64,000 nt of DNA from Bedellia somnulentella (GCA_963576735.1 OY755181.1:3348001-3412000), one strand, 5' to 3'; shown: positions 50,156 through 60,885, counted from the stretch's first letter. Made by a program: numbers and translations. The notes: a model not told the origin generated them from the letters alone.

Positions 50156-50750
50156 ATAGTAAAATGAAAGTTCCGTTATAAAATAAGTTATATTATATTA
50201 AATGCCAATAAGATGATGAAATTCAGCCATCTTCACATGAATTTAACGACACTAGCAACATTAGATATCGGGGCGCATGCAGCAGCCAGCTCGTGACCAG
50301 ACGTCTAAAGTTCAACACAGATAAATTATATCCGTGATTTAATTGGTTTTATGCACTTGTGCTTTCATCTGGCTTCGTGTGTCTGGGAGTTTCTTGTTTG
50401 ATGTTATTTGCACCGGTTTATGTTAAACAACATGTCACTTCACTATTTATTGCAGTCAGTTAAATTATCTCTGCATAGTTATATTTATGAGGGTGTAAAC
50501 CTAAAATACAAATAATGATTTAAAAATAATCTTTAAATAAAAGGGAAAATATGATTATTTATTATTTACAGCTTGCAATTATCACAAGCGTATAATTGCA
50601 AACCATGTTATACAGCAATCGCTTTTAAAGCAGCAACTGGCTATTTTCAACACCTGAAGCAAGCAAAATGAATGTGCAAAGTAATTCATTTTTCACAATT
50701 TGAAAATCTTATACTCAGTAAAGAATAAAAGCAAGTATTTTCATACATAA
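50156..50750. other. intergenic, nothing recognised
   Basis: No supported feature. Confidence 0.4.
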
Positions 50751-50755
50751 CATAT

Positions 50756-50922
50756 ATAATATAAAACATAAACGTTCACGCCGAATATCTCCGAAGGGGT
50801 TGGCAGAGGTACTAATACTTCTGAACATCACGTGACTTTGTCACCTGGTGTACTCTGAACACCCACGTTTTGCATGGACAGTGTACTCACATGATAGGGG
50901 GCAGGCCTATCGCCGTCTTTTC
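50756..50922 (-). mobile_element. SINE-B, 5'-truncated
   Basis: Tail and 3' half only (AACGTTCACGCCGAATATCT to GGGGGCAGGCCTATCGCCG). Confidence 0.8.
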
Positions 50923-50969
50923 ATGCTCTTATAAATTATAAGTAAACTATTTAAGGAGCAACCGCTATA

Positions 50970-51224
50970 ACACATACATACATACATACATATACTCACG
51001 GCTATAAATCCCTAGAAGGGGTAGCCAGAGCTAAGGAATTAGAAATTCCTCAGCCACATTTGGAAAATTGAGTGGGGAAAGGATGGTAAAGTAAAGGTTG
51101 TTGGTGATGGGTCTCCAGCCGCATCGCCCAAAAATCCCTTAAAAGCCCCAATACCGTTAGTCGCCTCTTACGTACACCCATCGGTAGAAACGGGGTAGTG
51201 CTATTCTAAGCCGACACTACACGG
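50970..51224 (-). mobile_element. SINE-A
   Basis: Full minus-strand copy with a (CATA)n tail; the duplication is weak (AACCGCTATAAC / AACACCTATAC). Confidence 0.84.
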
Positions 51225-51420
51225 CAACACCTATACGTTTTATTGGAAATAACGGGAGGTTTCAAATAAATGATGTTTTTTTTTCATTTTCAACTATTAC
51301 CTACATCATCCAAAACTTATTTCAAAATCTCTGTTAGCCTAAGTCTCATCGCACGGCTTTACTAGTTATGGAAAGTCTAAGCTGACATTATTCAGCAATA
51401 AAACGATAACCGTGAGATTT

Positions 51421-51664
51421 GCCGTGTAGTTATACGGGCTTAGAATAGCACTACCCCGTTTCTACCGATGGGTGTACGTAAGAGGCGACTAACGAAATTG
51501 GGGCTTTTAAGGGATTTTTGGGCGATGTGGTTGGAGTGGAGACCCATCACCAACAACCTTTACTTTACCACATTTTCCCCACTCAATTTTCCAAGAGTGG
51601 CTGAGGAATTTCTAATTCCTTAGCTCTGGCTACCCCTTCTAGGGATTTATAGCCGTGAGTATAT
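51421..51664 (+). mobile_element. SINE-A with an altered tail
   Basis: Full copy ending GAGTATATGTTATGTTATG, i.e. with TTATG units like SINE-B. Confidence 0.83.
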
Positions 51665-52154
51665 GTTATGTTATGTAAAACAATAACATTTCGCATGTAA
51701 TATGCGATCAGGGCAGTTTCAAAGTATCGGAAAGCGATCTGAAAAATATTGTTACATAATAAGTTATAATCTGAAACTGGAAAAACAAAAAAAAGTAAAA
51801 AAGTAAAAGTAAAAGTAAAAAAATCTTTATTTAGTCCCTCATATAAAAAATCTTTGTGTAGTCCCTCATATAAAAACAAACATATATTCGTTTTAAGATT
51901 TTATTTAAATAAAGTCGATGCCAAAGTAGGCACGTCGTTACATACAATGTTAGCATGATCCAATCAATGTAGTTTATTATGAGCGATACACCTTGCTAAC
52001 TGACCTATGATAAGACAATCCGTGAGCATAATTGCGCCCGCCGCGACGCCCTAATTAAACTGATTTATTATAAATAGGTTCGGAAGGATGATTTACTTAT
52101 TTTAATTTGAACCTTTATCATTAATGATACACAGTTTTGGTAGCTATTAAAGTT
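51665..52154. other. intergenic with a short tandem duplication
   Basis: An A-rich run with (GTAAAA)n, then AATCTTT(A/G)TTTAGTCCCTC twice (51820-51870), perhaps a LINE 3' remnant. Nothing else. Confidence 0.4.
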
Positions 52155-52158
52155 ATAT

Positions 52159-52644
52159 TGTTACGACATCTGTTCGCAAGTAGGAGATAGGATTTGCCAC
52201 TACTAGATAACAGATGGCGTTACTAGTATTCTAATAAGTAAAGGAATTACTAGATGTTTCTCGAATATCGACTTTTCGAGAATGTGGTACTAGAACTTTC
52301 TGTAATATTCGCGTATTTGAGATTTGGCATATATAAAGAGCGACGCGTGCTACGGAGTTATTCGAGTGCGAAGAACTAAAGCGAGAACAAGCGAAATACT
52401 AGAGCGAAGAAATTAAATACGACAGTGCAGTGATATACGGATTACGGAAATAAGCTTAACGGTGTGGACAGTGTTACTATAACGGAGTAAATTAGTGTTG
52501 TTAATTAGTGCGAGTATCGATAGTTAATTATCGATAGTGTTTGTTGTGTTGTGTAAAGTGCGTTATTGGTCAATAAATATAATTACACCTTATTGCACGA
52601 AAGTGTGACTGGTATTTATCAAATTAAGAACCCGGTACGTAACA
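52159..52644 (+). repeat. Gypsy 5' LTR
   Basis: 486 bp. TATA box TATATAAA at 52330-52337, a plausible start about 30 bp later near GAGTTATTCGAGTGC, and AATAAA at 52572-52577. Confidence 0.93.
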
Positions 52645-52669
52645 ATTGGTGACAGAAGTGGATTTGAAG

Positions 52670-53944
52670 ATGCCAGTTATGCCGAAGGAAGACGGAAGAG
52701 AGGGTGTGAAGACACGCGCTCAGAAAGCCGCAGAGGGTGAACAGCTGTCGGAAATGAGTTCATCGGTCACGAACCCTCGGAGTGACATTCCAGAGGAGAC
52801 GTCCGCGGTGACTAACGCGCCGTCTACATCAACGGCGCCGGCGGCCGCAACTAATACTGACTTGACGATGATAGTTGAAATGTTTCAAAGCATGCGTGAA
52901 GCACAACAAAGCATACAGGATGTTGTGAAAAACATACATTCGGAGGTACAGGATGTTAAAAAAAACATACATTCGGAGGTACAGGGTGTTGTGAAACAAG
53001 AAGTTCGTGAGTTGCGCGAGGAACAGCAAACTAAGTTCTCACAAGTTCTCACTGCGGTCAATGAAGTCAGTGGTCGGGTGGTTACTGTGGAAAAAGACGT
53101 AGAGCAGATGAAGGAGCAGGTAACCACTATTGAGAAAGATATCGATGACATGAAGACCGACTTCCGCGGAATGGAGAAAAGGGTTCTGCAGCTTGAATCA
53201 CGACCGGTCAAGGTTGTCTCCGGTGAGAATGTAGTAGCTGTCCATGGTCCTCGTGTGAAGGTTCCTCCCTACGACGGAACAACATCCTGGTCGGCGTATA
53301 GACATCAGTTCCAGACTGTTGCGGCTGCCAATGGTTGGACTGATGAACAGTGTTTGACTGCACTGACGGTGGCGCTCCGAGGTCAAGCACTGTCAGTAAT
53401 AGAGGCGCTGCCGACTCCGAGTGGTGGTTTCAAGGACCTGCTGGATGCGTTGGAGTCTCGCTATGGAGAGCGACACCTGGAGCACGTGTTCCGCGCTCAG
53501 CTGCGTGATAGGGTCCAGCGTTCTGGAGAGGGACTTCAGCAGTGGGCCCTTGAAATCGAGAAGCTCGTCCGCAAGGCCTATCCCAGTGTAGATCCGAAGA
53601 CGGTGGAAATGAACCTGGTGCAAGCATTCGTCGACGGCATCAGAGATATCGAAGTGAGAACAGCGGTGAGACTTCAACACCACACGTCTCTCAAGGATGC
53701 CTTGGCGAACGCTCTAGAAGTTGAAGCTTGCCGCCAGGATACGCGCCAAACTCATCGACTTCGTGAGATTGCGGAAGCAAATGAGGACGTCAAGGTCATT
53801 AAAGCACCCGTCGGAAGGAGTACTGGACCGATTTGTTATGGCTGCGGGAAAAGGGGCCATTTGAGATTAAGTTGCCCGCTGAGGAAGGAAGAAAAGAGGC
53901 AGGCAGAGGCTTCTGCCGCAAAAGTCCAGGGAAACGAGCATTAG
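52670..53944 (+). CDS. Gypsy Gag, 424 aa
   Basis: The start is ATG at 52670, the first after the LTR. Residues 65-180 are a long coiled coil with a near-duplicate pair (KNIHSEVQDV / KNIHSEVQGV). A capsid-type retrotransposon gag domain follows (about 195-355; VPPYDGTTSWSAYRHQFQ, QALSVIEALP). The end has one CCHC zinc knuckle, C-x2-C-x4-H-x4-C, at 389-402 (CYGCGKRGHLRLSC), for RNA binding. Gag forms the particle that packages element RNA. The frame is undamaged. The integrase frame overlaps its end in -1, and the slippery heptamer 53929-53935 lies two codons before the stop. Confidence 0.92.
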   Translation: MPVMPKEDGREGVKTRAQKAAEGEQLSEMSSSVTNPRSDIPEETSAVTNAPSTSTAPAAATNTDLTMIVEMFQSMREAQQSIQDVVKNIHSEVQDVKKNIHSEVQGVVKQEVRELREEQQTKFSQVLTAVNEVSGRVVTVEKDVEQMKEQVTTIEKDIDDMKTDFRGMEKRVLQLESRPVKVVSGENVVAVHGPRVKVPPYDGTTSWSAYRHQFQTVAAANGWTDEQCLTALTVALRGQALSVIEALPTPSGGFKDLLDALESRYGERHLEHVFRAQLRDRVQRSGEGLQQWALEIEKLVRKAYPSVDPKTVEMNLVQAFVDGIRDIEVRTAVRLQHHTSLKDALANALEVEACRQDTRQTHRLREIAEANEDVKVIKAPVGRSTGPICYGCGKRGHLRLSCPLRKEEKRQAEASAAKVQGNEH

Positions 53945-53987
53945 CCAGGACCGGGGGGCAGGTGCTGGCTAGAGAGGAGAAAGCCCC
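53929..53987 (+). promoter_or_regulatory. predicted -1 ribosomal frameshift signal between gag and integrase
   Basis: Slippery heptamer GGGAAAC (53929-53935) in the correct gag phase (G GGA AAC), then a 6-base spacer. A stem TAGCCAG / CTGGCTA (53942-53948 with 53965-53971) follows. Loop bases GGGGC (53955-53959) can pair with GCCCC (53983-53987), giving a pseudoknot. The -1 shift enters exactly the frame of the downstream integrase ORF. Confidence 0.75.
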
Positions 53988-55449
53988 GACAATGACCATC
54001 TCACAAGCCTGTAACGGGAACAGTTTGGTGATATTGGGCTGTGTCAATGATCAAGACTGTAAACATTGCCGGAAGCAAGAGTCGAAGGAGGAGGTCGTGA
54101 AAGTGACTCGAATTTGTCCATTGGATGGATGGGAAACAGAAGCTATGCAGAAGGCCCAAGAAGAAGATGAGAACCTCAGACCCATCATGAAATGGAAGAA
54201 GGAAAAACACGATCAACCGGCTTGGAGTGAAGTAGCGTCCACAGGAGTGAGTACGAAAGCTTACTGGGCGCAATGGAACAGCCTGGTTCTGATCAATGGT
54301 CTACTGTACCGGAGGTGGGAGAAACCCAACGGTAAGGAAGAGCACCTACAATTGGTCGTGCCCAGAGCCAAGGTTAAAGATGTACTGCGGGAAACACATG
54401 ACGGTGTTTCGGGCGGGCATCTTGGGGTAAATCGTACGTTGCAGAAGGTTCGTGCGAAGTTTTACTGGCTTCATTGTAGGGACGACGTACAGGACTGGTG
54501 CCGGAAATGTACAACGTGTGCCGCGGTGAAAGGTCCGCAGACCCGGAGTAGAGGGGGATTACGGTTGTACAATGTGGGAGCTCCCTGGGAGAGGATTGCC
54601 GTTGATGTGGCTGGACCGTTTCCACAATCAGAGTCCGGAAATAAATATTTCATGGTGGTGATGGATTACTTCACTAAGTGGCCTGAAGTGTTTGCCATAC
54701 CCAATCAAGAAGCAATAACTGTGGCTACAAAACTGGTTGAGGAAGTGATCTGTCGATTTGGCGTGCCCCTGGAGATACACTCTGACCAGGGAAGAAATTT
54801 TGAGTCACAAGTATTTCAAGAGGTGTGCAAACTGCTTGGAATGCATAAAACCAGGACGACGCCATATCATCCTCAGTCAGATGGAATGGTGGAGAGGTTC
54901 AACCAAACACTGGAGAGACAGTTGGCGAAGATGGTTGAAAAACATCAGAAGGACTGGGACAAACACATTCCATTATTTTTACTGTCTTACCGGTCAGCTG
55001 TTCACGAAAGCACGAAGGAAACACCTGCTTTCGTCAATTTCGGAAGAGAGCTACGATTGCCTGTAGATTTGTTGACAGGAGGGTCACCAGATGAGCCGCA
55101 GAGTGTAACTGAATATGTAAGCGATTTGAGGGAAAGAATGCAAGATGTACATTCCCTAGTGCGTGAAAATGGTTTACATGCTAGTGAAAAGATGAAAACC
55201 AGATATGACCGTAAAGCTAACACGCCGCGTTTCGAAGAGGGTATGCTCGTCTGGTTACACAATCCAACTCGCCAGAAAGGGAAGTCCCCTAAGTTACAAA
55301 ATAGGTGGGAAGGACCGTACAAGGTGGTCACTAGAATAAACGATGTAACGTACAGAATTCAACGCCAACCTAGAGGGGCTTGGAAAATAGTTCACATCGA
55401 TCGACTTGCGAAGTACCATGGAAGCAATAATACTCGGGACGAGTATTAA
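53936..55449 (+). CDS. Gypsy integrase (remnant Pol), read by -1 frameshift
   Basis: The frame is open from 53833 to 55449; translation probably enters at about 53935. After a 60-residue piece without protease or RT motifs comes the linker that normally follows RNase H (ALWAQW-like text, here YWAQWNSLVLINGLLYRRWE). The integrase has an H2C2 finger (H-x6-H, C-x2-C; HDGVSGGH, CRKC), catalytic D in IAVDVAGPF, D in HSDQGRNF and E in GMVERFNQ with 35 residues between the last two. A GPY/F module (WEGPYKVV) is near the end. All integrase residues are intact. Full Gypsy Pol is about twice as long. The product would be a Gag-integrase fusion. Confidence 0.9.
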
Positions 55450-55465
55450 TGTAAGGAGGGGGTAA

Positions 55466-55951
55466 TGTTACGACATCTGTTCGCAAGTAGGAGATAGGAT
55501 TTGCCACTACTAGATAACAGATGGCGTTACTAGTATTCTAATAAGTAAAGGAATTACTAGATGTTTCTCGAATATCGACTTTTCGAGAATGTGGTACTAG
55601 AACTTTCTGTAATATTCGCGTATTTGAGATTTGGCATATATAAAGAGCGACGCGTGCTACGGAGTTATTCGAGTGCGAAGAACTAAAGCGAGAACAAGCG
55701 AAATACTAGAGCGAAGAAATTAAATACGACAGTGCAGTGATATACGGATTACGGAAATAAGCTTAACGGTGTGGACAGTGTTACTATAACGGAGTAAATT
55801 AGTGTTGTTAATTAGTGCGAGTATCGATAGTTAATTATCGATAGTGTTTGTTGTGTTGTGTAAAGTGCGTTATTGGTCAATAAATATAATTACACCTTAT
55901 TGCACGAAAGTGTGACTGGTATTTATCAAATTAAGAACCCGGTACGTAACA
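55466..55951 (+). repeat. Gypsy 3' LTR
   Basis: 486 bp, no difference from the 5' LTR seen on reading. Confidence 0.93.
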
Positions 55952-55955
55952 ATAT

Positions 55956-56735
55956 TTTTAACACATACTTGTTTCATTTAATCTTTAGTACAGAAACCAT
56001 TTCCTAACAGTATTTAGCTACGTGCGTAACGGTGACAAAATTATCCTGCGAATCCTCGTTTTTTTCTGGAATCTAAAGATTTACACGATAATTAAACTTA
56101 CCCAATGCATCAAGTTAACTAAGTGAATTAATATTTAGAATTTGTATTGAAACGTTTAAATTGTTTGCTATATTTTAACCATGAAAAAAATCTGCTATTG
56201 TATATGTGCACGATATTGACCGAATTAAAATGTAAATAAATAAATGTCAGAGTATCTCCAAGTGCTAAGTATGTTATATTCTAAATAAAAAAAGATAAAA
56301 TCTAAGGATTCTTCTGTTTAAAGAATATACCTAACAATAAAATTTACAGGTTTGTCTACACCACGAAAATTTTCGCGTTACAAAATTAGCAAGGAACAAC
56401 GTTGTAGACAATGTAAACAAACCTATCCTTAGACAGAAGAGGAGAAAAATAATTAATTTATAACTTGCCGCTTCAAAGCATATTGATTCTTGGATATAAC
56501 GTGGTTGTGGATACAACTATGATAATCATAGATTAATAAATTTAAACGGTATTTAATTCACTCTTTCTCTTTCGCTACGCAAACAGACAGAGATAAGAAA
56601 TAAATTAGTGGTATGGTAATAAACGCGTGCGTCGCGTCGGTTTATTAAGCGCGTGTAGCGTGCGTGACATAAGTGTACTTTAATTGTTAGCATTGCGTTT
56701 AAACACAATTTTTATAACCAACACTGAAGGAGAAG
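55956..56735. other. intergenic, nothing recognised
   Basis: AT-rich, no supported feature. Confidence 0.45.
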
Positions 56736-56737
56736 GC

Positions 56738-56815
56738 ATAATGGTAAAATAGATATATAGAGCCCATATCTATGGTATTGTCAGAAGACAACCACGGAGA
56801 AAAAACCAGATATTT
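56738..56815 (+). mobile_element. LINE tail relic
   Basis: GGTAAAATAGATATATAGAG and GACAACCACGGAGAAAA recall the KLVKEIYRA and GRPRRTH coding part of the TATG-tailed LINE, now with stops. Confidence 0.5.
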
Positions 56816-56939
56816 TTATCGAGTGTCGCTTTCTAGGTGTTTAGTAAAGAGCAGAAGACTACAAGAAACTCTTTACCGCATTTTCTCGGATCTTTCCAAA
56901 ATACTATAAAATACCATTTTCATTTTAATAATTAATGCT

Positions 56940-57297
56940 TGTTTGACGTATCGAAAAAAGTTGCCCATTAATAATGGTTTCAGAATGTTGTTGGGGCTGC
57001 CTCGCTTCTGCAGTGCTTCAGGCATGTTTCCGCAGAATCATGCAGACGACTTTTATGCCATTATGCGCAAAAAAGCCGCTTCGTTGCTCTGCAGGGTGCG
57101 GAGCAGCTCTAACTCTATCCTGAGGACCATAGCAGGGCGCTACGATTCCCCAATAATGCAGCACCTTGCGCGGGTGCTAATTGGCTGATTAAATAATAAA
57201 TAGATAATATTGTATACTAACATAGGCTAAGATAATAATGTTACTGACACTATGGACCCTTGTTGTCTGATTTAATGAATAAATAATAATAATAATT
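56940..57297 (+). mobile_element. LINE 3' end of a second clade (CR1/Jockey-like), ATT-tailed
   Basis: 56943-57188 encodes a LINE C-terminal tail: NNGFRMLLGLPRFCSASGMF, IMRKKAASLLCRVRSS and ILRTIAGRYDSPI. A 3' UTR and a (AAT)n tail (57272-57297) follow. The RT is missing. Confidence 0.72.
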
Positions 57298-57299
57298 AT

Positions 57300-57857
57300 A
57301 ACAGTCAGTTGGAGCCATGAACGGTCTGATGTCGAGCCAATCGTCATCAGAAAAGGCTCGAATGGCTGTGCATAATGCTGTTCTGGTCCCACGCTGATGT
57401 ATGGTAGTGAATGTTGGGCATGGCAGAAGAAGCACAAAAGTAGAGTTAATGCAGTGTAAATGAGATCCCTCAGAAGTATATGTTATGTAAGGTTGTGTGA
57501 TAGAGTGAGAAATAGTGTGATTCGTGAATGAGTAGGTGTGAAAAATGACGTTGTATGCCAGATAGAAAAAGGAATGTTAAGGTGTTTTGGGCACATAGAG
57601 AGGATGGATGAAAATAAAGTAGCGAAATAGATATATAGAGCCGATGTGGATGGGATTGTTAGTAGAGGACGGTTTCGTAAAACGTTCTAGACCAGAAAGA
57701 AAACGTTCTTATAAAGGCGGGGTCCGAAGTGAGAAGAATAAAAGGGCATGTATGAGACCAATAATGAATGTAAGGGAAGCAAGAGAGGTTTGTCTAGATC
57801 GTACTAAGTGGCGATCGATAGTCTCTGCCAACCCCAATGGGAATCGTAAGTGATTAT
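57300..57857 (+). mobile_element. LINE 3' part (TATG-tailed family), longest but decayed copy
   Basis: The longest coding piece of this LINE here. It starts near the end of the RT (VLVPTLMYGSECW with shifts), then RSLRSICYVRLCDRVRN, CFGHIERMDE, and a broken tail to SLCQ-type text with several stops. Ends GGGAATCGTAAGTG without the usual TATG tail. Confidence 0.75.
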
Positions 57858-58080
57858 AAGTAAGTAAGTTGCCCAGTACAAAAAACCAAACCTATAATGT
57901 TGGTGTTACAATCTTCACCTGACAATTGTTCTAGGGAATAACGAGGGAAGACCGATGTCTTTAAAGATAGTGTCATGTATGCATTGGGTATTTATCGTTT
58001 AGAAAATCTTGAACACTGTCATAAGATTTTCTTACAGATTCGCTTAGATCGACTTTTAAAATGAACAGTCAGTGGGTATT
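57858..58080. other. intergenic, nothing recognised
   Basis: No supported feature. Confidence 0.35.
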
Positions 58081-58082
58081 TT

Positions 58083-58084
<2 letters not shown>

Positions 58085-58150
<66 letters not shown>
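58085..58150. repeat. (TA)n microsatellite
   Basis: Over 30 uninterrupted TA units. Confidence 0.95.
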
Positions 58151-58151
<1 letters not shown>

Positions 58152-58255
58152 TAACTGTGAATTACTTACTTCATTTTTCAAGTCTTTATATGTAAAAAGT
58201 TTAGAAAACTCAAGAATGTTATTGAAGCAAATATTTTTTTCTTTTGCTTCATTTA

Positions 58256-58510
58256 TCTATTACTGTGTAGTGTCGGCTTAGAATAACACTACCCCATTTC
58301 TTCCGGTGAGTGTACGTAAGAGGCGACTAACGGTATTGGGGATTCTAAGGGATTTTGGGCGATGCGGCTGGAGACCCATCACCAACAACCTTTATTTTGC
58401 CATCTTTTCCCCACTTAACTTTCCAAAAGTGCCTGAGGAACTTCTAGTTCCTTAGCTCTGGCTACCGCTTCTAGGGATTTATACCCGTGAGTATATGTGT
58501 ATGTATGTAT
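58256..58510 (+). mobile_element. SINE-A with TSD
   Basis: Full copy; the duplication GCTTCATTTA is at 58246-58255 and 58511-58520. Confidence 0.9.
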
Positions 58511-58520
58511 GCTTCATTTA

Positions 58521-58968
58521 AAAAGGATAGTATGATCCAAGAAAACAACACTAGCTTAAATAAATAAATTAAATAAAGATTTACGGTCCTCGTGTACGGT
58601 ACGGGCCATGATTAATGTAGAGGCTACTTTCTGGATATCAAAAGTTATAAATTAATACGACATCAGACACACCGCTTTTCACAAATTTGTATTAGAAGAA
58701 CTTTTTAATGTGCGCTGCATGCAAAGGATCTTAACATTATTAATCATGGTGATTGTGGATAATTGTTGATGGCAAAACGATAAGAGGTTCTGGATTTTTC
58801 ATATCCTATTTTATCCTGTCTTGAGGTTCAACAATAAAAAATAGTGGTCAATTTGTTATTTAATGCATCTTTAGAGGCCAAACCAAAACTAATGAGGTAA
58901 TGCTCATATTTTTAATATTGACCAGCCCAGTGCTATTTAAACAAATCACAACTTGGTGAAAGATAGAA
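58521..58968. other. intergenic, nothing recognised
   Basis: No supported feature. Confidence 0.4.
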
Positions 58969-58969
58969 A

Positions 58970-59264
58970 GGATGTCTCAACAAGAGTGCACTTTTTAAAA
59001 GTCGATTTTTTTTTCTCTTGCAAGTGGCAACTATGAAATTTGACGGCTGACACTTCTGTTTATTCCGATTATTAAAAATGGAGCGCTTTTTGGAAGAACA
59101 ACGCGTTATAATTGTGAAAACTCTTTACAAAAATGGGGAAAGTTACGCTGAAAGCGCTCGCAAACTTTGCAAACAACTAATACGTCAACTACCTATTCGA
59201 AAACTGGTAAAAAATACTTGTTTTTATTTTAAAATTGAAAAGTGCACTCTTACTGAGACACCCT
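58970..59264 (+). mobile_element. 295-bp deletion derivative of a mariner-type transposon
   Basis: The TIRs AGGATGTCTCAACAAGAGTG and (inverted) AGGGTGTCTCAGTAAGAGTG are similar over about 27 bp. Between them is the start of a transposase (59078: MERFLEEQRVIIVKTLYKNG, ESYAESARKL), then a junction to the 3' TIR. The catalytic domain is deleted, so this is a MITE-like copy needing outside transposase. Confidence 0.8.
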
Positions 59265-59309
59265 ATATATATATAGAGCGAATATGCATGCTAAGGTAAT
59301 GTCAGTCAA

Positions 59310-59432
59310 GGCCGATCACAAAGGACACATTTAGGTGAAAGTGAGATTGTGCTCAAAAATTTATGCAGTACAAATGGGCGATCGATAGTCTCTGCCTACC
59401 TCAATGAGAACCAATGCCGTAACTCTATTTAT
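59310..59432 (+). mobile_element. LINE tail with internal deletion
   Basis: AAGGACACATTTAGGTGAAA, GTGCTCAAAAATTTATG and GGGCGATCGATAGTCTCTGC follow the LINE tail with parts missing; ends at TATTTATGTATGTA. Confidence 0.65.
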
Positions 59433-59472
59433 GTATGTAGATACTTGCTCGTACTATTATTTCAACTACAAG

Positions 59473-59697
59473 TTTAACATTTCAAACGAATTCTTTGAAC
59501 CCCATAATTTTCGTAATACCAAGGCTCTTGAACTCGCACATTACAAACTTGAGTCACTCGATCCTGTAATCGAGAACTCAAATCGCCAATCGTACAAGTT
59601 ATTGCACGGAAATCGGGACCGAGCACAGTACGAGCTGGTACAATCGATACAGGAATGCTTCCTTACGATTTTCGCCGATCCTGCTGAACGTACCAAA
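59473..59697 (+). CDS. candidate internal coding exon of an unrecognised host gene, 75 codons
   Basis: An open frame is bounded by CAACTACAAG|TTT (acceptor, pyrimidine-rich before it) and ACCAAA|GTAAGA (donor). Both boundaries are phase 0. The peptide (EFFEPHNFRNTKALELAHYK, then YKLLHGNRDRAQYELVQSIQ and ECFLTIFADPAERTK) is compositionally like a folded, helix-rich protein. The DNA is richer in GC and CG than its surroundings. No family recognised. It could belong to the same gene as the exon at 34569 (compatible phase, same strand), but that is only a possibility. Any ATG frame continuing upstream into 59404 is within the LINE relic and is not credited. Confidence 0.5.
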
Positions 59698-59729
59698 GTA
59701 AGATGGCCGCCTGTCATGGTGACATAAAA

Positions 59730-60612
59730 CATTATTTATTGCAAGTAGGAAGTTTGCCGGGAGTCATGCAAAACTATCACGATTCACGAATTAAGGAAAT
59801 ATTTACATAATAATCTTATATTTTGTGAGTGTATTGAGTGTTTCGCTTTCTGATATAGGCATATGGCATTAACATTTATTTTACAATACAGTTACTATCA
59901 CATTTTTGCACAGATTGCCAGTAAATTGGCTTGTAAGTATAGGTATCTGAATTAATTCTTATTATTTAAATGAACCTTTATGTGCTGGCTATTATTTTAA
60001 AATAGTCGTATTAAATAATAATCCAACAAATATATAAGCCATTTTTCAGTACATCTGCTGCGATGTAAAGAACGCCATAAAGCTGCGAATATTTTAAACG
60101 AGGTACTTAATACAAACTTTTAAAATATCAGGACCTTACAAAGACTTTTACTATGCTATCAACCAGTATTCGCTATATACATTTTCGTCTGGGTGGTAGT
60201 CTGTCTGCTAATAGAGCATCGGCTAAACGATCAACGCAAAATAATTCATTTTGCTGTCTGTAAAATTCCACGTTATAAATCGCGTGGCGCTGAAGTTTGC
60301 TCATTAGTGTCATACTCAGTTTTTTGTTAACAAACCGTTTGAAACTTTTTGGATTAAATCAAATGGATTGTTTTTAATTTCAGCTGTTTGAACCGGTTCT
60401 TTTTCCGGAGTTATTAAAGCTGAAGACATACAGCTACTGCTGTAAAGCTTTATCGATTTAAAAAAGCGGATTAGGCGGAATGAATTAGTGTTGATTGTAG
60501 AATTTGGACTTTTTTAGGACTTTTGCTGATAAATCGATAGTATTTTTTACACAATTATGTATTTATAAAGAAACACGAGTGCAAGCATTATTAAAAATAC
60601 GCCCATTTCTCC
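59730..60612. other. intergenic or intronic, nothing recognised
   Basis: No repeat family or coding segment identified. Confidence 0.4.
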
Positions 60613-60622
60613 ATAAGAACAT

Positions 60623-60875
60623 AACATAACATAAACGTTCACGCCGAATATCCCCGAAGGGGTTGGCAGAGGTACTAATACTTCTGAACATCACGTGACT
60701 TTGTCACCTGGTGTTCAGAGTACCCACGTTTTGCATGGACAGTGTACTCACGTGATAGGGGGCAGGCCTATCGCCGTTTTGTACGAATACACTGTCACAT
60801 GACTAAGTACAACTCAGCCATGTGGGTTTCCTCACGATGTTTTCCCTCACCGTTAACAACCATGATAAATTAACC
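60623..60875 (-). mobile_element. SINE-B, 5'-truncated, with TSD
   Basis: The 3' two thirds of SINE-B. The duplication ATAAGAACAT is at 60613-60622 and 60876-60885. Confidence 0.88.
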
Positions 60876-60885
60876 ATAAGAACAT

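Larger units (their letters stand above)
52159..55951 (+). mobile_element. Ty3/Gypsy-type retrotransposon lacking PR-RT-RNase H
   Basis: 486-bp LTRs (52159-52644; 55466-55951) look identical and start TGTTACGACATC and end CGTAACA. The 4-bp duplication ATAT is at 52155-52158 and 55952-55955. TTGGTGACAGAAGTGG follows the 5' LTR (primer-binding region) and AAGGAGGGGGTAA precedes the 3' LTR. Gag and integrase frames are intact, but protease, reverse transcriptase and RNase H are missing. Likely mobilised by a full relative. Confidence 0.93.

Noticed and set aside
52829..53683. Antisense ORFs over the Gypsy gag
   Set aside because: Mirror frames of a real coding region with no motif of their own.
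53846..53852. GGGAAAA as the gag slippery site
   Set aside because: Its phase relative to gag is wrong (zero-frame codons are GGG AAA), whereas GGGAAAC at 53929 is in phase.
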